A DNA stretch of 14,269 bases from UBA3910 sp002391465 (GCA_030054835.1 JASGVS010000001.1:1-14269); one strand, 5' to 3'; numbered from the stretch's first letter, positions 7,186-13,653 are shown. Numbers and translations: made by a program. The notes: generated by a model not told the origin, from the sequence alone.

Positions 7186-7482
7186 AGACAGTTAACTGAG
7201 CAACTTGACGGGCGTTGATCGCGAATCAGTCCGGCGTATTGAGTGTGGAGATTTCATCCCATCTATTCAGCAGTTTGATGCCCTTTCCCAACAGCTCGAT
7301 TTCCACATGGCCGTATTGAACATTGATGTCCACGAGCAAGACTGGTTCTCCGCATTGCGGAATGAAGAGCTGACTGACAAAGAGAGAGAAGGCGTCGACA
7401 AGCTGTTCACGATGATTCTCTCGTTGAGGCAGAGTCCATCCTCAGGAGGGCGTTCGAACGAGAAGCAGACACACCCTCTTAA
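7186..7482 (+). pseudogene. Decayed XRE-family (HTH_3) regulator with two frameshifts
   Basis: The middle part, read from 7205, gives the second half of an XRE helix-turn-helix (LTGVDRESVRRIECGDFIPS, then QQFDALSQQL), followed by an acidic extension (DWFSALRNEELTDKEREGVD). The expected first half of the HTH is in another frame just upstream: RQLTEQL at 7186-7206, separated by an in-frame TAA at 7193. At the other end the frame changes again near 7430, where the minus-one frame reads ESILRRAFEREADTPS and stops at 7480-7482, a much more natural C terminus than the proline- and serine-rich tail of the main frame. No start codon with a ribosome binding site is present. The gene is therefore broken at both ends, and it could once have been a toxin-antitoxin antitoxin or a simple repressor. 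Confidence 0.7.
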
Positions 7483-7516
7483 CAATCCTGGACGTTCGCA
7501 CCCCCTCGATTATTCA

Positions 7517-7546
7517 AATCTGCTTCCGTGGTAGCACGGGCAGATT
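7517..7546. repeat. Imperfect hairpin between the XRE remnant and the glycosylase gene
   Basis: AATCTGC (7517-7523) pairs with GCAGATT (7540-7546), and inside it CCGTG (7526-7530) pairs with CACGG (7535-7539) around a GTAG loop, leaving a two-base TT bulge. The stem totals 12 bp. No T-run follows on either strand, so it is not a standard terminator. It may be an operator, an RNA processing site or a mobile-element relic. Confidence 0.4.
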
Positions 7547-7664
7547 ATGATGGTGGTCTCTAGCGTTACGCAGCCATGCTTCTAATCAAACGCCTAGATA
7601 AAGGGATCAAGGCTGACGCAGCGAATCCAACTCCTAGACGGTTTTGCGAAGAGGGGCTGTGTTT

Positions 7665-8684
7665 ATGAGCAAAGAACAACTGCTGTATGCTTCCCTCCAC
7701 AACCTGCACCTGCTGGAGAAAGCAGAGACAGCCACAATTGTTTCGGATCTGATGGGCCTTCAAGCCCAGTTTGCCAACAACCCCAAGTACGCCCTGCAGA
7801 TTCGAGCGTCCGATTACAGTGAGAGCGACTGGCATCACGGGCTCATTAAGACTTGGACATTTCGTGGAACCCTCCACGTTGTCCGCCGGGATGAGCTGAG
7901 CCTGCTCCTTTCCGCCGTGGGGGTGAAACCCTGGGATGATCACTGGGGCATCGATCCCAGCATCAAACCCTACTGGGCGGAGAAACTGCGAAACTGGATC
8001 GCCTCCGGTATCTCCGAGAGAGACAGACTCAAGGAAAAATGCTCGGAGGCTGGAATGGAGCCTGAGCTCCTGGATAAGGTGTTCCACGGTTGGGGCGGCC
8101 TACTGCGAGATATGTGTGCTCGGGGCATGATCGCCTGTACCCCTGGTACCAAGAAGAGTTATTTAGCCTGTGACCTTGAGCTGATAGATAAGCAAACGGC
8201 GCGACTGGAAGTGATCAGGCGCTATTTCAAAGCCTTCGGACCAGCCTCCCTCACCGACTGCGCCTACTTCACCGGTTTCCGCAAGACGGAGGTAGTAAAG
8301 CTTGTGGAAGAAGCGGGCCTACCCCTGCAGAGCGTCTTTGACAATGAAAGCGAGCTCTTTTACCTAGGCGCACTCCCAAGCGGTGGAACAATCCCGGAAT
8401 GTCTCTTTTTAACCGGCTTCGACCAACTTCTCATGGGCTACCGCGATCGCAGTCGCTACTTGGATGAGAAATACAAGGGCAAGGTGACTACTAATACAGG
8501 TATTGTCTTCCCCACCATTCTACTCCACGGCAGGCTGCAGGCTAAGTGGAAGAAGGATGGAACTAAGCTGTTGATCACGCCCTTCCACCGATTGACCAAA
8601 CGGGATCGCGACCTTATCGCCGGTAAAGCCCAGGAAGTGTTCGGTTCAGATGTCCGATCCGTAATCTTTGCTGACCCTAATTGA
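7665..8684 (+). CDS. AlkZ/YcaQ-like DNA glycosylase (HTH_42 winged-helix family)
   Basis: The 339-residue protein matches the HTH_42 (PF06224) family of winged-helix DNA glycosylases. The diagnostic regions are GLQAQFA near residues 31-37 (catalytic QxQ, Q33 and Q35), TWTFRGTLHVV, and the C-terminal FDQLLMGYRDRSRYL followed by VFPTILLHGRLQAKWK. AlkZ from Streptomyces unhooks azinomycin interstrand crosslinks with QxQ, and E. coli YcaQ uses QxD; the QxQ here places it nearer AlkZ. It probably removes bulky alkylated bases or opens crosslinks. I chose ATG at 7665 because GAGGGG stands eight bases upstream; a TTG at 7644 would add seven residues without a ribosome binding site. It appears to stand alone, with no biosynthetic cluster next to it. 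Confidence 0.85.
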   Translation: MSKEQLLYASLHNLHLLEKAETATIVSDLMGLQAQFANNPKYALQIRASDYSESDWHHGLIKTWTFRGTLHVVRRDELSLLLSAVGVKPWDDHWGIDPSIKPYWAEKLRNWIASGISERDRLKEKCSEAGMEPELLDKVFHGWGGLLRDMCARGMIACTPGTKKSYLACDLELIDKQTARLEVIRRYFKAFGPASLTDCAYFTGFRKTEVVKLVEEAGLPLQSVFDNESELFYLGALPSGGTIPECLFLTGFDQLLMGYRDRSRYLDEKYKGKVTTNTGIVFPTILLHGRLQAKWKKDGTKLLITPFHRLTKRDRDLIAGKAQEVFGSDVRSVIFADPN

Positions 8685-8772
8685 GGACAGTTTACAGCAT
8701 GTAATGGCATATTTAACTGTGTACACTCTCCTGGAAACCGACGAGTTACACGTCATGCGTAGAATGCCAGAA

Positions 8773-8803
8773 AGGCTGGATGGGAGTGTATCCCATCCAG
8801 CCT
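8773..8803 (-). terminator. Perfect hairpin terminator between convergent genes
   Basis: AGGCTGGATGGGA (8773-8785) and TCCCATCCAGCCT (8791-8803) form a perfect 13-bp stem with the loop GTGTA. It starts five bases after the stop codon of the leftward gene ending at 8809, and lies about 90 bases after the rightward glycosylase stop. The T-run is short on both strands (TTTCT on minus, AAGCTTTATT on plus). It probably ends the leftward transcript and perhaps both. Confidence 0.7.
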
Positions 8804-8808
8804 AAGCT

Positions 8809-9234
8809 TTATTCAGCCAAATCCAGATCGTCTAGATCGTCACTATTGTGCAGTGCCAATATCTGCTTGCAGAACCATGCCGCAAAGGATGCGGTGTCCT
8901 GCTGTTCAATTGCTATACACCGGCCCCGGCCGCCATCAATCATCAGGGCATTGGCTCTGCCGAACCAATAGGGTGTCCATTTGATAGTAATCACTCCATA
9001 ACCCGAGTCCACCATACCCACAATTACCTGGTCCCGCAGCTGGTACTGCGGCTGCTGGAGAATTGCTGTGAGAATTCCTACGTTCAAGTCGTTCAGATAA
9101 CGGCGCTGCAGAAATACGCTTTTCTTCTTCTGTTTGTAGCCTCTTGTTCGTTCCAAGATCACATCAGTTCCCTGGGTTTGCAGCTCAACTACCACTTGGT
9201 TCGTCTTCCACACTCCGTGATGTTCTCTCAACAT
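8809..9234 (-). CDS. Hypothetical small protein behind a structured leader RNA
   Basis: I do not recognise this protein of about 141 residues. It is soluble, with an N-terminal beta-like region, a basic patch (RGYKQKKKSVFLQRR), a middle with VGMVDSGYGVITIKWTPYWF, a glycine/arginine turn (DGGRGRCIAIEQQ) and an acidic end (NSDDLDDLDLAE). Start choice: the frame is open to an ATG at 9261, but that codon has no ribosome binding site, while AAGGGG (9240-9245 on the minus strand) is placed correctly for the tandem ATGs at 9237 and 9234. I prefer 9234. Upstream sits a pseudoknot-capable leader ending in an intrinsic terminator (9271-9397), so expression may be controlled by attenuation. Downstream is a strong hairpin. 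No neighbour hints at its function. Confidence 0.65.
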   Translation of the reverse strand: MLREHHGVWKTNQVVVELQTQGTDVILERTRGYKQKKKSVFLQRRYLNDLNVGILTAILQQPQYQLRDQVIVGMVDSGYGVITIKWTPYWFGRANALMIDGGRGRCIAIEQQDTASFAAWFCKQILALHNSDDLDDLDLAE

Positions 9235-9270
9235 CATTTCCCCTTTCTGTGATCTTTCCATAGTTCCAGA

Positions 9271-9304
9271 AAAACAAAAAGCTCCCAGAACATTTGTCTG
9301 AGAG
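9271..9304 (-). terminator. Intrinsic terminator in the leader of the hypothetical gene
   Basis: Read on the minus strand, CTCTCAGA (9297-9304) pairs with TCTGGGAG (9282-9289) over 8 bp with one G-T pair and a 7-base loop, and is followed at once by TTTTTGTTTT (9271-9280). It lies 37 bases upstream of the preferred start codon and in the direction of that gene. It therefore either ends a short RNA or acts as a regulated attenuator. Confidence 0.7.
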
Positions 9305-9397
9305 GACTTCCCGGCCGGTATTCAGTTGTACGGCAGCATCAGTGCACTTTTCCTGAGCCCAGCTGCCTTCACCACCTCACAACGAGATGGGGGCTCA
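9271..9397 (-). ncRNA. Candidate structured leader RNA (riboswitch-like or small RNA), unassigned
   Basis: On the minus strand a compact fold can be drawn. P1 is TGAGCCC (9391-9397) with GGGCTCA (9354-9360). P2 is CCATCTC (9384-9390) with GAGGTGG (9372-9378) around a 5-base loop, stacked directly on P1. On the 3' side an 11-base bulge contains GGCAGC (9362-9367), which is perfectly complementary to GCTGCC (9332-9337) downstream, so a 6-bp pseudoknot is possible. An intrinsic terminator with a U-tract follows. Upstream is an AT-rich tract (9397-9420) with -10-like hexamers but no clear -35. I compared it by eye with T-box, SAM, cobalamin, TPP, FMN, glycine, THF, guanidine and fluoride consensus elements and found no match. 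The helices are visible; the regulatory function is inferred. Confidence 0.45.
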
Positions 9398-9674
9398 ATA
9401 TATATAAATAATAATGTAATGTTTTTGGCCCGGCCCCACGCCGCCCATAATCTAATGCTATTGGGCGTATACTGTCATCCTGTTTTTCGAGCGGATTTGG
9501 ACACAACAAATTAAGCCCGCACCGCTAGGGGCCTTCACCACTATTGTCAGGTACCTTCATGTTAAGTGCACTTGTGTGTGCTTTATCAAAGATTCTGACC
9601 TTTGTCAAGCCCCATTTACCTGCGGTAATACCAAAACACTTCCACCAAAGCCGAGGTACAATCTAACTCCATAC
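9398..9674. other. Intergenic region upstream of the leader RNA
   Basis: No gene was recognised here. A minus-strand TTGACA (9603-9608), a perfect -35, is followed after 17 bases by the poor -10 TAAAGC (9580-9585) and could drive the leader and small gene to the left. CGCCCA (9442-9447) and TGGGCG (9462-9467) form a 6-bp GC stem with a 14-base loop. GCCTTCACCAC at 9531-9541 exactly repeats 11 bases of the leader RNA region (9365-9375). Short open frames on the plus strand have no ribosome binding site and look non-coding. Confidence 0.35.
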
Positions 9675-9728
9675 AAAAAGCCCAGCCTAAGTGCGAATCT
9701 CCGACTCGATCCACACTCGGATGGGCTT
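9675..9728 (-). terminator. Intrinsic terminator of the MFS-G1PDH operon
   Basis: On the minus strand AAGCCCA (9722-9728) pairs with TGGGCTT (9678-9684), and inner segments CC/GG and AGTG/CACT extend the stem with small bulges. The stem ends in TGGGCTTTTTG. It lies about 45 bases after the dehydrogenase stop codon. A separate 15-bp palindrome, AAGACTATTAGTCTT (9738-9752), sits between the stop and this terminator. Confidence 0.75.
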
Positions 9729-9773
9729 ACTTATCTTAAGACTATTAGTCTTTATATACTCTTCACTTCGTGC

Positions 9774-11099
9774 TCATCCCGTCAATCTTTCAGCATAGGG
9801 AACCAGCAGGTTTAAATCCCAAAGGAGCTGTAAAATGGTGTAGCGCGGTCGTACTTCCTTAGCGTAAATAAGCGCCTGGCGCACCAGGTCTGCTGAGATA
9901 CCAACCTCAGCCGGGTTAACCACACCACCTGCTGTAGTAAGCAGTGTCTCAATCTCGTGATCAGAAGGTACACTATCCAGCACTGCTAAGATCTGTGGCC
10001 AACGTTCGGCGATCACCCTTATTCGCTGTTCCCAGTTACGAAGGTCATTCTTCTGCGCACTTTCTTCCAGAGCAATGACTTCAGGTGCGGCAGCCAAATA
10101 AGTGCGGTGGATTTCCTCTTCCCAGTTCTCCCTTTGGGGACAGCTCACCTGACGAATGGACTCTGAATTTAGCCCGGCCCCTTGCAGCAGCTGGTACAAT
10201 CTCGTAATCAAAACGGTGCCAATGCCCACCTTAGTGCCGTGGAGAAGGGCCGGTTTGCTCTCTAAAAGGAATCTGATCTCCCAAAAATGGGATAAATGGT
10301 GTTCACTGCCCGAGGCAGGCCTGGAATTGCCCGCATAGCTCATGCTGATACCTGCCAAAACCAGAGCCTCCATTAACTTGCCCACTGCATCAGGCTTTCC
10401 TTCGGCAATGTCATCCTTGAGGGCAACGGTCTGCTCCAGGGAGGTTCGCATGATATCCACGACCCGGTCGCAGTAGTATTCATCGTTGATGATCGCTGAT
10501 AGCCTCCAATCAGCCAGGGCTGTGTACTTACCTACCACATCGCAAAACCCGGCGGCGATCATTTCCTTAGGCGCAGTAGAAAGGACATCCAGATCGGCAA
10601 CAATGGCCCGCGGCATCTGGCATGTGTAAGTAGTCTTAAGCCTGTTTACAATCAAGGCAGCCCCGGTGGAGGCGTAGCCGTCCATGGAAGGTGCGGTGGC
10701 TGCAATGTAGTAGGGGAGGCCCACACGGTGGCTGAAAAAGCGGACTAGATCGTTAATAGTACCCGAACCTACTCCAACGATCACGTCACAACCCGGTTCA
10801 AAGTTCAATAGGAGTTCGCCAACTGCCTCCTCATCGGGCACTAAATCGCCTTCTGTTCGGAACATATGGCTCCCAACTGTAATGCCCTGCTCTTCTAGTT
10901 GGGCAACAAGGCGCTGTCCGGCCGCCCGATAGGTATTTTGATCAGAGACAACAAAGGGGTACTTGAAGCCATCCTTTTTCAGAATGTCTGCAACTTCTTC
11001 CAAGGCGCCCCTTGAGATTTCCACTGTTTGAATCTCGACTGTATGCTGTTTACCGCATTCACACTGAATGGTATGCCCCAAATAGTCTGCAATTCCCAT
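9774..11099 (-). CDS. egsA: sn-Glycerol-1-phosphate dehydrogenase (AraM/EgsA family)
   Basis: The 441-residue protein belongs to the AraM/EgsA branch of the iron-type alcohol dehydrogenase/glycerol dehydrogenase fold. These enzymes reduce dihydroxyacetone phosphate to sn-glycerol-1-phosphate with NAD(P)H, using Ni or Zn. The N terminus has the CECGKQH motif common in this branch. The dinucleotide loop is GVGSGTINDLVRF (residues 109-121), and candidate metal ligands are D187 in GFCDVVGK, a histidine in SEHHLSHFWE (267-271) and H287 in LLHGTKVGIG. It is longer than the archaeal enzymes (about 350) and close to B. subtilis AraM (about 394). In Bacillus the product feeds heptaprenylglyceryl phosphate; the use here is unknown. 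It lies 18 bases after the MFS gene and is co-transcribed. GGAG stands eleven bases before its ATG. Confidence 0.93.
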   Translation of the reverse strand: MGIADYLGHTIQCECGKQHTVEIQTVEISRGALEEVADILKKDGFKYPFVVSDQNTYRAAGQRLVAQLEEQGITVGSHMFRTEGDLVPDEEAVGELLLNFEPGCDVIVGVGSGTINDLVRFFSHRVGLPYYIAATAPSMDGYASTGAALIVNRLKTTYTCQMPRAIVADLDVLSTAPKEMIAAGFCDVVGKYTALADWRLSAIINDEYYCDRVVDIMRTSLEQTVALKDDIAEGKPDAVGKLMEALVLAGISMSYAGNSRPASGSEHHLSHFWEIRFLLESKPALLHGTKVGIGTVLITRLYQLLQGAGLNSESIRQVSCPQRENWEEEIHRTYLAAAPEVIALEESAQKNDLRNWEQRIRVIAERWPQILAVLDSVPSDHEIETLLTTAGGVVNPAEVGISADLVRQALIYAKEVRPRYTILQLLWDLNLLVPYAERLTG

Positions 11100-11117
11100 C
11101 TAGCTGCCCACTCCTAT

Positions 11118-12377
11118 TCATGCCCCCATGGGTGAGGAAGTCTTTGTACCTGCTGTTCTCTTCTTCAGGGCAGAAACTCCAACCAACATCAGAACTGGGA
11201 AAATAATCCCAACCAATAGACCTGCCCGCAGGGCTCCCTGCTCCAGACCTAAGCCATATGCCCCGCTCCAGCGCTGTACTAGTGCAGAGCGCTGGCTGAA
11301 ATCGGAAACGAAACCGGTGAGCCATGGCCCGACAGAGGCGCCCAGGTCACCGAAAATAGCTAAGATGCCGAACATGGCGGTACCGCCTCTGGGGAACCTA
11401 GCCGAGGTTAGGCTGAAGGTTCCTGGCCACATTAGGCTTACGGATAACCCGCACAGAGCTGCGGCCAAAAGGGATATTGAGGGAATCGGCGAGAACACCA
11501 CAACAGCATAGCAGGCGATACACAGCATGCTGCTGTACTTAAGTGCCGTTTGCAGATTAACCTTTTCACCCATCACACCGTAAATGGTTCGCCCCATACC
11601 CATTAGGAAAGCGAATAGGGCTGGACCTACAAGATCCCCGACCAGTTTAGGAACTCCCAACCCCATTTCCGCAAACAGGCTGGACCATTGGGACATGGTC
11701 AGCTCAGATGCGCCTGCACTGAGCATGAGCAGCAGACCAATGAGAAACAACGGAGCGCGAAACAGCTGGGAAATGGGCATTTCCTCTCCCTCGGGAACCA
11801 AGGTGAGTAAAGGCACCCGGGTGAATTTGAGCATGGTGTAAAACGGGACCAGTGCCCAAAAGACTGGGATGTAAAACCAAATACTGGAGCCAAAGATCCA
11901 GACCGCCAGAGTAGTGAGTATGACAACAGCCATCTGGCCCCAGCAGTAAAAGGCGTGGAGCAGGCTCATGGAGGCCGCCTTGGCAGTTGTGGGAAGTGAC
12001 TCAACAATGGGACTGAGGATTACTTCTGTAATCCCTCCGCCAAAGGCTGAGATGAAAACGGCAATGCTCAACGCAAGGAACGTATTGGCCATAATGAGCG
12101 GGAGTATGCCAAGACCGAGCAGTCCAATAAAGCACAAAGCATGGGCCAACACTGCCGCTTTTCTATAACCAACCCGGTCTACATATTTGACGGACAAAAT
12201 GTCGGCAAAAATCTGGGTCCCGAAGTTCAGGAGAACTAGACGCCCCAGCATCTCAAACGAGAGACCAAATTGCTCATGAAAGATAACAAAAAAGAGCGGT
12301 GCAAGGTTGTTGTTAATAGCTTGGGTGATGTGGCCTAAGTAACAGGCGTACATCGTCTGTTTATATTTACCGGGCAA
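11118..12377 (-). CDS. MFS transporter, twelve-helix, likely sugar or polyol type
   Basis: The 419-residue protein has about twelve membrane helices in two halves, a central loop around residues 190-205 (TLVPEGEEMPISQL), and the helix 2-3 element VKYVDRVGYRKA typical of the major facilitator superfamily. The stretch SLLHAFYCWGQ resembles helix 5 regions of FucP-like sugar transporters, which suggests, but does not prove, sugar or polyol proton symport. The start is TTG: AGGGGGA lies six bases upstream and the nearby ATG is out of frame. It is the first gene of an operon with the glycerol-1-phosphate dehydrogenase, so the imported compound may enter triose-phosphate or glycerol-phosphate metabolism, or the pair may export a product. 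The promoter upstream carries an inverted repeat. Confidence 0.9.
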   Translation of the reverse strand: MPGKYKQTMYACYLGHITQAINNNLAPLFFVIFHEQFGLSFEMLGRLVLLNFGTQIFADILSVKYVDRVGYRKAAVLAHALCFIGLLGLGILPLIMANTFLALSIAVFISAFGGGITEVILSPIVESLPTTAKAASMSLLHAFYCWGQMAVVILTTLAVWIFGSSIWFYIPVFWALVPFYTMLKFTRVPLLTLVPEGEEMPISQLFRAPLFLIGLLLMLSAGASELTMSQWSSLFAEMGLGVPKLVGDLVGPALFAFLMGMGRTIYGVMGEKVNLQTALKYSSMLCIACYAVVVFSPIPSISLLAAALCGLSVSLMWPGTFSLTSARFPRGGTAMFGILAIFGDLGASVGPWLTGFVSDFSQRSALVQRWSGAYGLGLEQGALRAGLLVGIIFPVLMLVGVSALKKRTAGTKTSSPMGA

Positions 12378-12418
12378 TGAGTATCCCCCTCATCTGTGAT
12401 GGTAGGCACAACACATCC

Positions 12419-12446
12419 ATCTTAACATATAAGTACACGTTGTTAA
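12419..12446 (-). promoter_or_regulatory. Promoter and operator-like repeat of the MFS-G1PDH operon
   Basis: On the minus strand TTAACA (12441-12446, 5/6 of the -35) is followed after 16 bases by TAAGAT (12419-12424), preceded by TGT as an extended -10. The same segment is an inverted repeat, TTAACA (12422-12427) and TGTTAA (12441-12446) with 13 bases between, so a dimeric repressor would cover the whole promoter. The regulator is not encoded next to it as far as can be seen. Confidence 0.5.
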
Positions 12447-12449
12447 ACC

Positions 12450-12885
12450 TTAACCGAGGATAACCGATCTAGCCTCAATGAGGATGGTCAAGCGGTCACC
12501 CAGCCCACCTCCCCACTGTCTTCGCAAATAAAAGGGCCCATCACTCTTACCGTGCAGAGTCAGTTCAATGACAAGTTGTTGCCCCAAAGCATTGCTGGGC
12601 AGAGCTGCTCAGCCGTATTTCAAATCATAATACGATACGCAGCTGAATAATAATTAGACAAGGCTGGCAACCACACATTAGTCCAAGGCAGTAAAGCAGC
12701 CGCGTTCCACTTGAATTTTCTCTATGGACACACACTCTGCAGAGGGGTGATATATGGCTGAGGTAGCTGCAAAAACAGTGACTACGTATTGCTGTTCTAG
12801 GTTCAAAGGACTTTGACACACGCCTTCCTCCCCATTCTCTCCATGGTAATCTTGGAGATCGGCGGCTGGTTGGATACTCTTTTTT
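12450..12885 (-). pseudogene. Decayed coding sequence of unknown origin
   Basis: Reading the minus strand, natural-looking protein sequence continues across several frames and stops. From about 12885 to 12655 one frame reads QPAADLQDYHGENG, PLNLEQQYVVTVFAATSAIY and SIEKIQVERGCFTALD, ending in a TAA. A second frame continues with TNVWLPALSNYYSAAYRIMI to a TGA. A third (12608 down to a TAA at 12450-12452) reads ALPSNALGQQLVIELTLHG, then PFYLRRQWGGGLGDRLTILI. None has a start codon with a ribosome binding site. I do not recognise the family. The interpretation as one eroded gene rests only on composition and collinearity and should be treated with caution. The fragments are unrelated by eye to the IS remnant beside them. 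Confidence 0.3.
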
Positions 12886-13130
12886 CTTGCCGTTGGCGAA
12901 GTTCCTTTCCGTTTCGAAGAAGTAAGACTGAACCTTTTTCAGTGGGTTAAAGGTCTCAAGGGGATTCTGGAAAACGGGCTGTACGTCTTTAATAAAATGA
13001 CTCTTGCGTTCATGCTGTGGTGAATACCAAGATCTGCGCAGAACTCCTTAATGGGCTTTGTAGTGACGTAACTGAGTTTGACTGCGTTCTTGCGGAACTC
13101 ATCGTCATAGCGCTGTCGGATTTTGGACAT
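12880..13130 (-). pseudogene. IS3-family transposase orfA remnant, frameshifted
   Basis: The N terminus reads MSKIRQRYDDEFRKNAVKLS, then KPIKEFCADLGIHHS, a typical HTH_Tnp_1 start of an IS3-type OrfA. After residue 39 the frame is lost. The continuation is found one frame over, from about 13011 (ERKSHFIKDVQPVFQNPLET, then LKKVQSYFFETERN), where LKKVQSYFFETE resembles the conserved EILKKAxAYFAKE end of OrfA. The ATG at 13130 has a good AAAGGAG (13138-13144) seven bases upstream and a possible promoter, CGGACA-17-TATAAG (13148-13176). No OrfB with a DDE catalytic core and no second terminal repeat were found, so only one end of the element survives. Confidence 0.7.
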
Positions 13131-13190
13131 GATCAGTCTCCTTTGCTCTTATAGTACTATCTTATCATCATGTCCGGAATTGTAACATAG
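13131..13190 (-). mobile_element. Surviving end of the IS3-type element
   Basis: This 60-base stretch precedes the orfA start and includes its ribosome binding site and a 10-bp palindrome, ATAGTACTAT (13151-13160). The probable terminal repeat is near TGTCCGGAATTGTAACA (13171-13187), because recognisable TetR sequence begins directly to its right (IDPKFYEQVVDYAL). No matching inverted copy was seen between 12378 and 12938. The exact boundary is an estimate. Confidence 0.4.
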
Positions 13191-13576
13191 ACCCTAAGTT
13201 CTACGAGCAAGTAGTTGATTACGCACTTAAAAACCGACATATCATTCGCATACTGATGCTAGAATCGCTTAAAAGTGGCAAACACCAGAACTCACTGTTC
13301 AAGTTCATGGACTTTGTGGGAGGCACTGAAGAAAATCCGATCTTCAAAACCATCGCCAAAGCAGACCGGGACTTTGCTTACTCAGACGAAATGGTGCTTT
13401 TCAAACTCTTCTTCTCAATAATTCCGGTTGTAAGCTTTGCAGCATACTTCGACGACTACAAAGCCTTAAGCAACCTTAGCGACGAACAGCTTAAAAAGTC
13501 ATTCCTCCGCGTCTCTCAGATCCTAGCAACCTCTATGATCTCCGGGAAGGATATCTTGCTTAGAAATGATATATAG
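13187..13576 (+). pseudogene. 5'-truncated TetR-family regulator (ligand-binding domain only)
   Basis: An open frame of about 129 codons reads IDPKFYEQVVDYALKNRHII, then RILMLESLKSGKHQNSLFKF and later FKLFFSIIPVVSFAAYFDDY, ending LLRNDI. The alpha-helical pattern and phrases match the C-terminal effector domain of TetR-family regulators, which are about 190-200 residues long. The N-terminal helix-turn-helix (about 65 residues) is missing, and its place is taken by the IS3 remnant. The first ATG in frame, at 13256, has no ribosome binding site. The protein is thus probably not made, or is made without DNA binding. It lies directly upstream of the radical SAM gene, an order compatible with a former local regulator. 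The TetR assignment without the HTH is reasonable but not certain. Confidence 0.6.
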
Positions 13577-13614
13577 ATTTAGGTGGGTGAAAATCCACCG
13601 AAATTTTGGGCTGA

Positions 13615-13653
13615 ATTAACTGTACGGTTAGTTAATAAGCTCACTTGAGCTTA
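13615..13653. promoter_or_regulatory. Operator-like palindromes in front of the radical SAM gene
   Basis: ATTAACT (13615-13621) and AGTTAAT (13630-13636) are perfect arms around GTACGGTT. The core TAACTGTACGGTTA (13617-13630) is a 14-bp near-palindrome with two mismatches, in the style of TetR/AcrR operators. Overlapping it by one base, TAAGCTCA (13636-13643) and TGAGCTTA (13646-13653) form a perfect 8-bp repeat around CT. No T-run follows on the plus strand, so the second is more likely an operator or 5'-UTR hairpin than a terminator. TTGGGC (13606-13611) could be a -35, but the -10 is poor. Confidence 0.5.

Noticed and set aside
7566..8087. Long minus-strand open frame of 173 codons
   Set aside because: It is the antisense shadow of the AlkZ-like glycosylase, whose family motifs are clear on the plus strand.
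9271..9397. T-box or other known riboswitch
   Set aside because: No TGGNACC antiterminator motif, and no match by eye to common riboswitch cores. Kept only as an unassigned structured RNA.
12625..12819. Minus-strand 64-codon frame starting MSKSFEPRT
   Set aside because: Cysteine-rich, low-plausibility composition. The same DNA reads more naturally in another frame, and the GTG-like start has no ribosome binding site.
12871..12890. Programmed -1 frameshift site (A-AAA-AAG) of an IS3 element
   Set aside because: AAAAAAG is present on the minus strand (12879-12885), but its codon phase does not fit the surviving orfA frame, and no OrfB follows.
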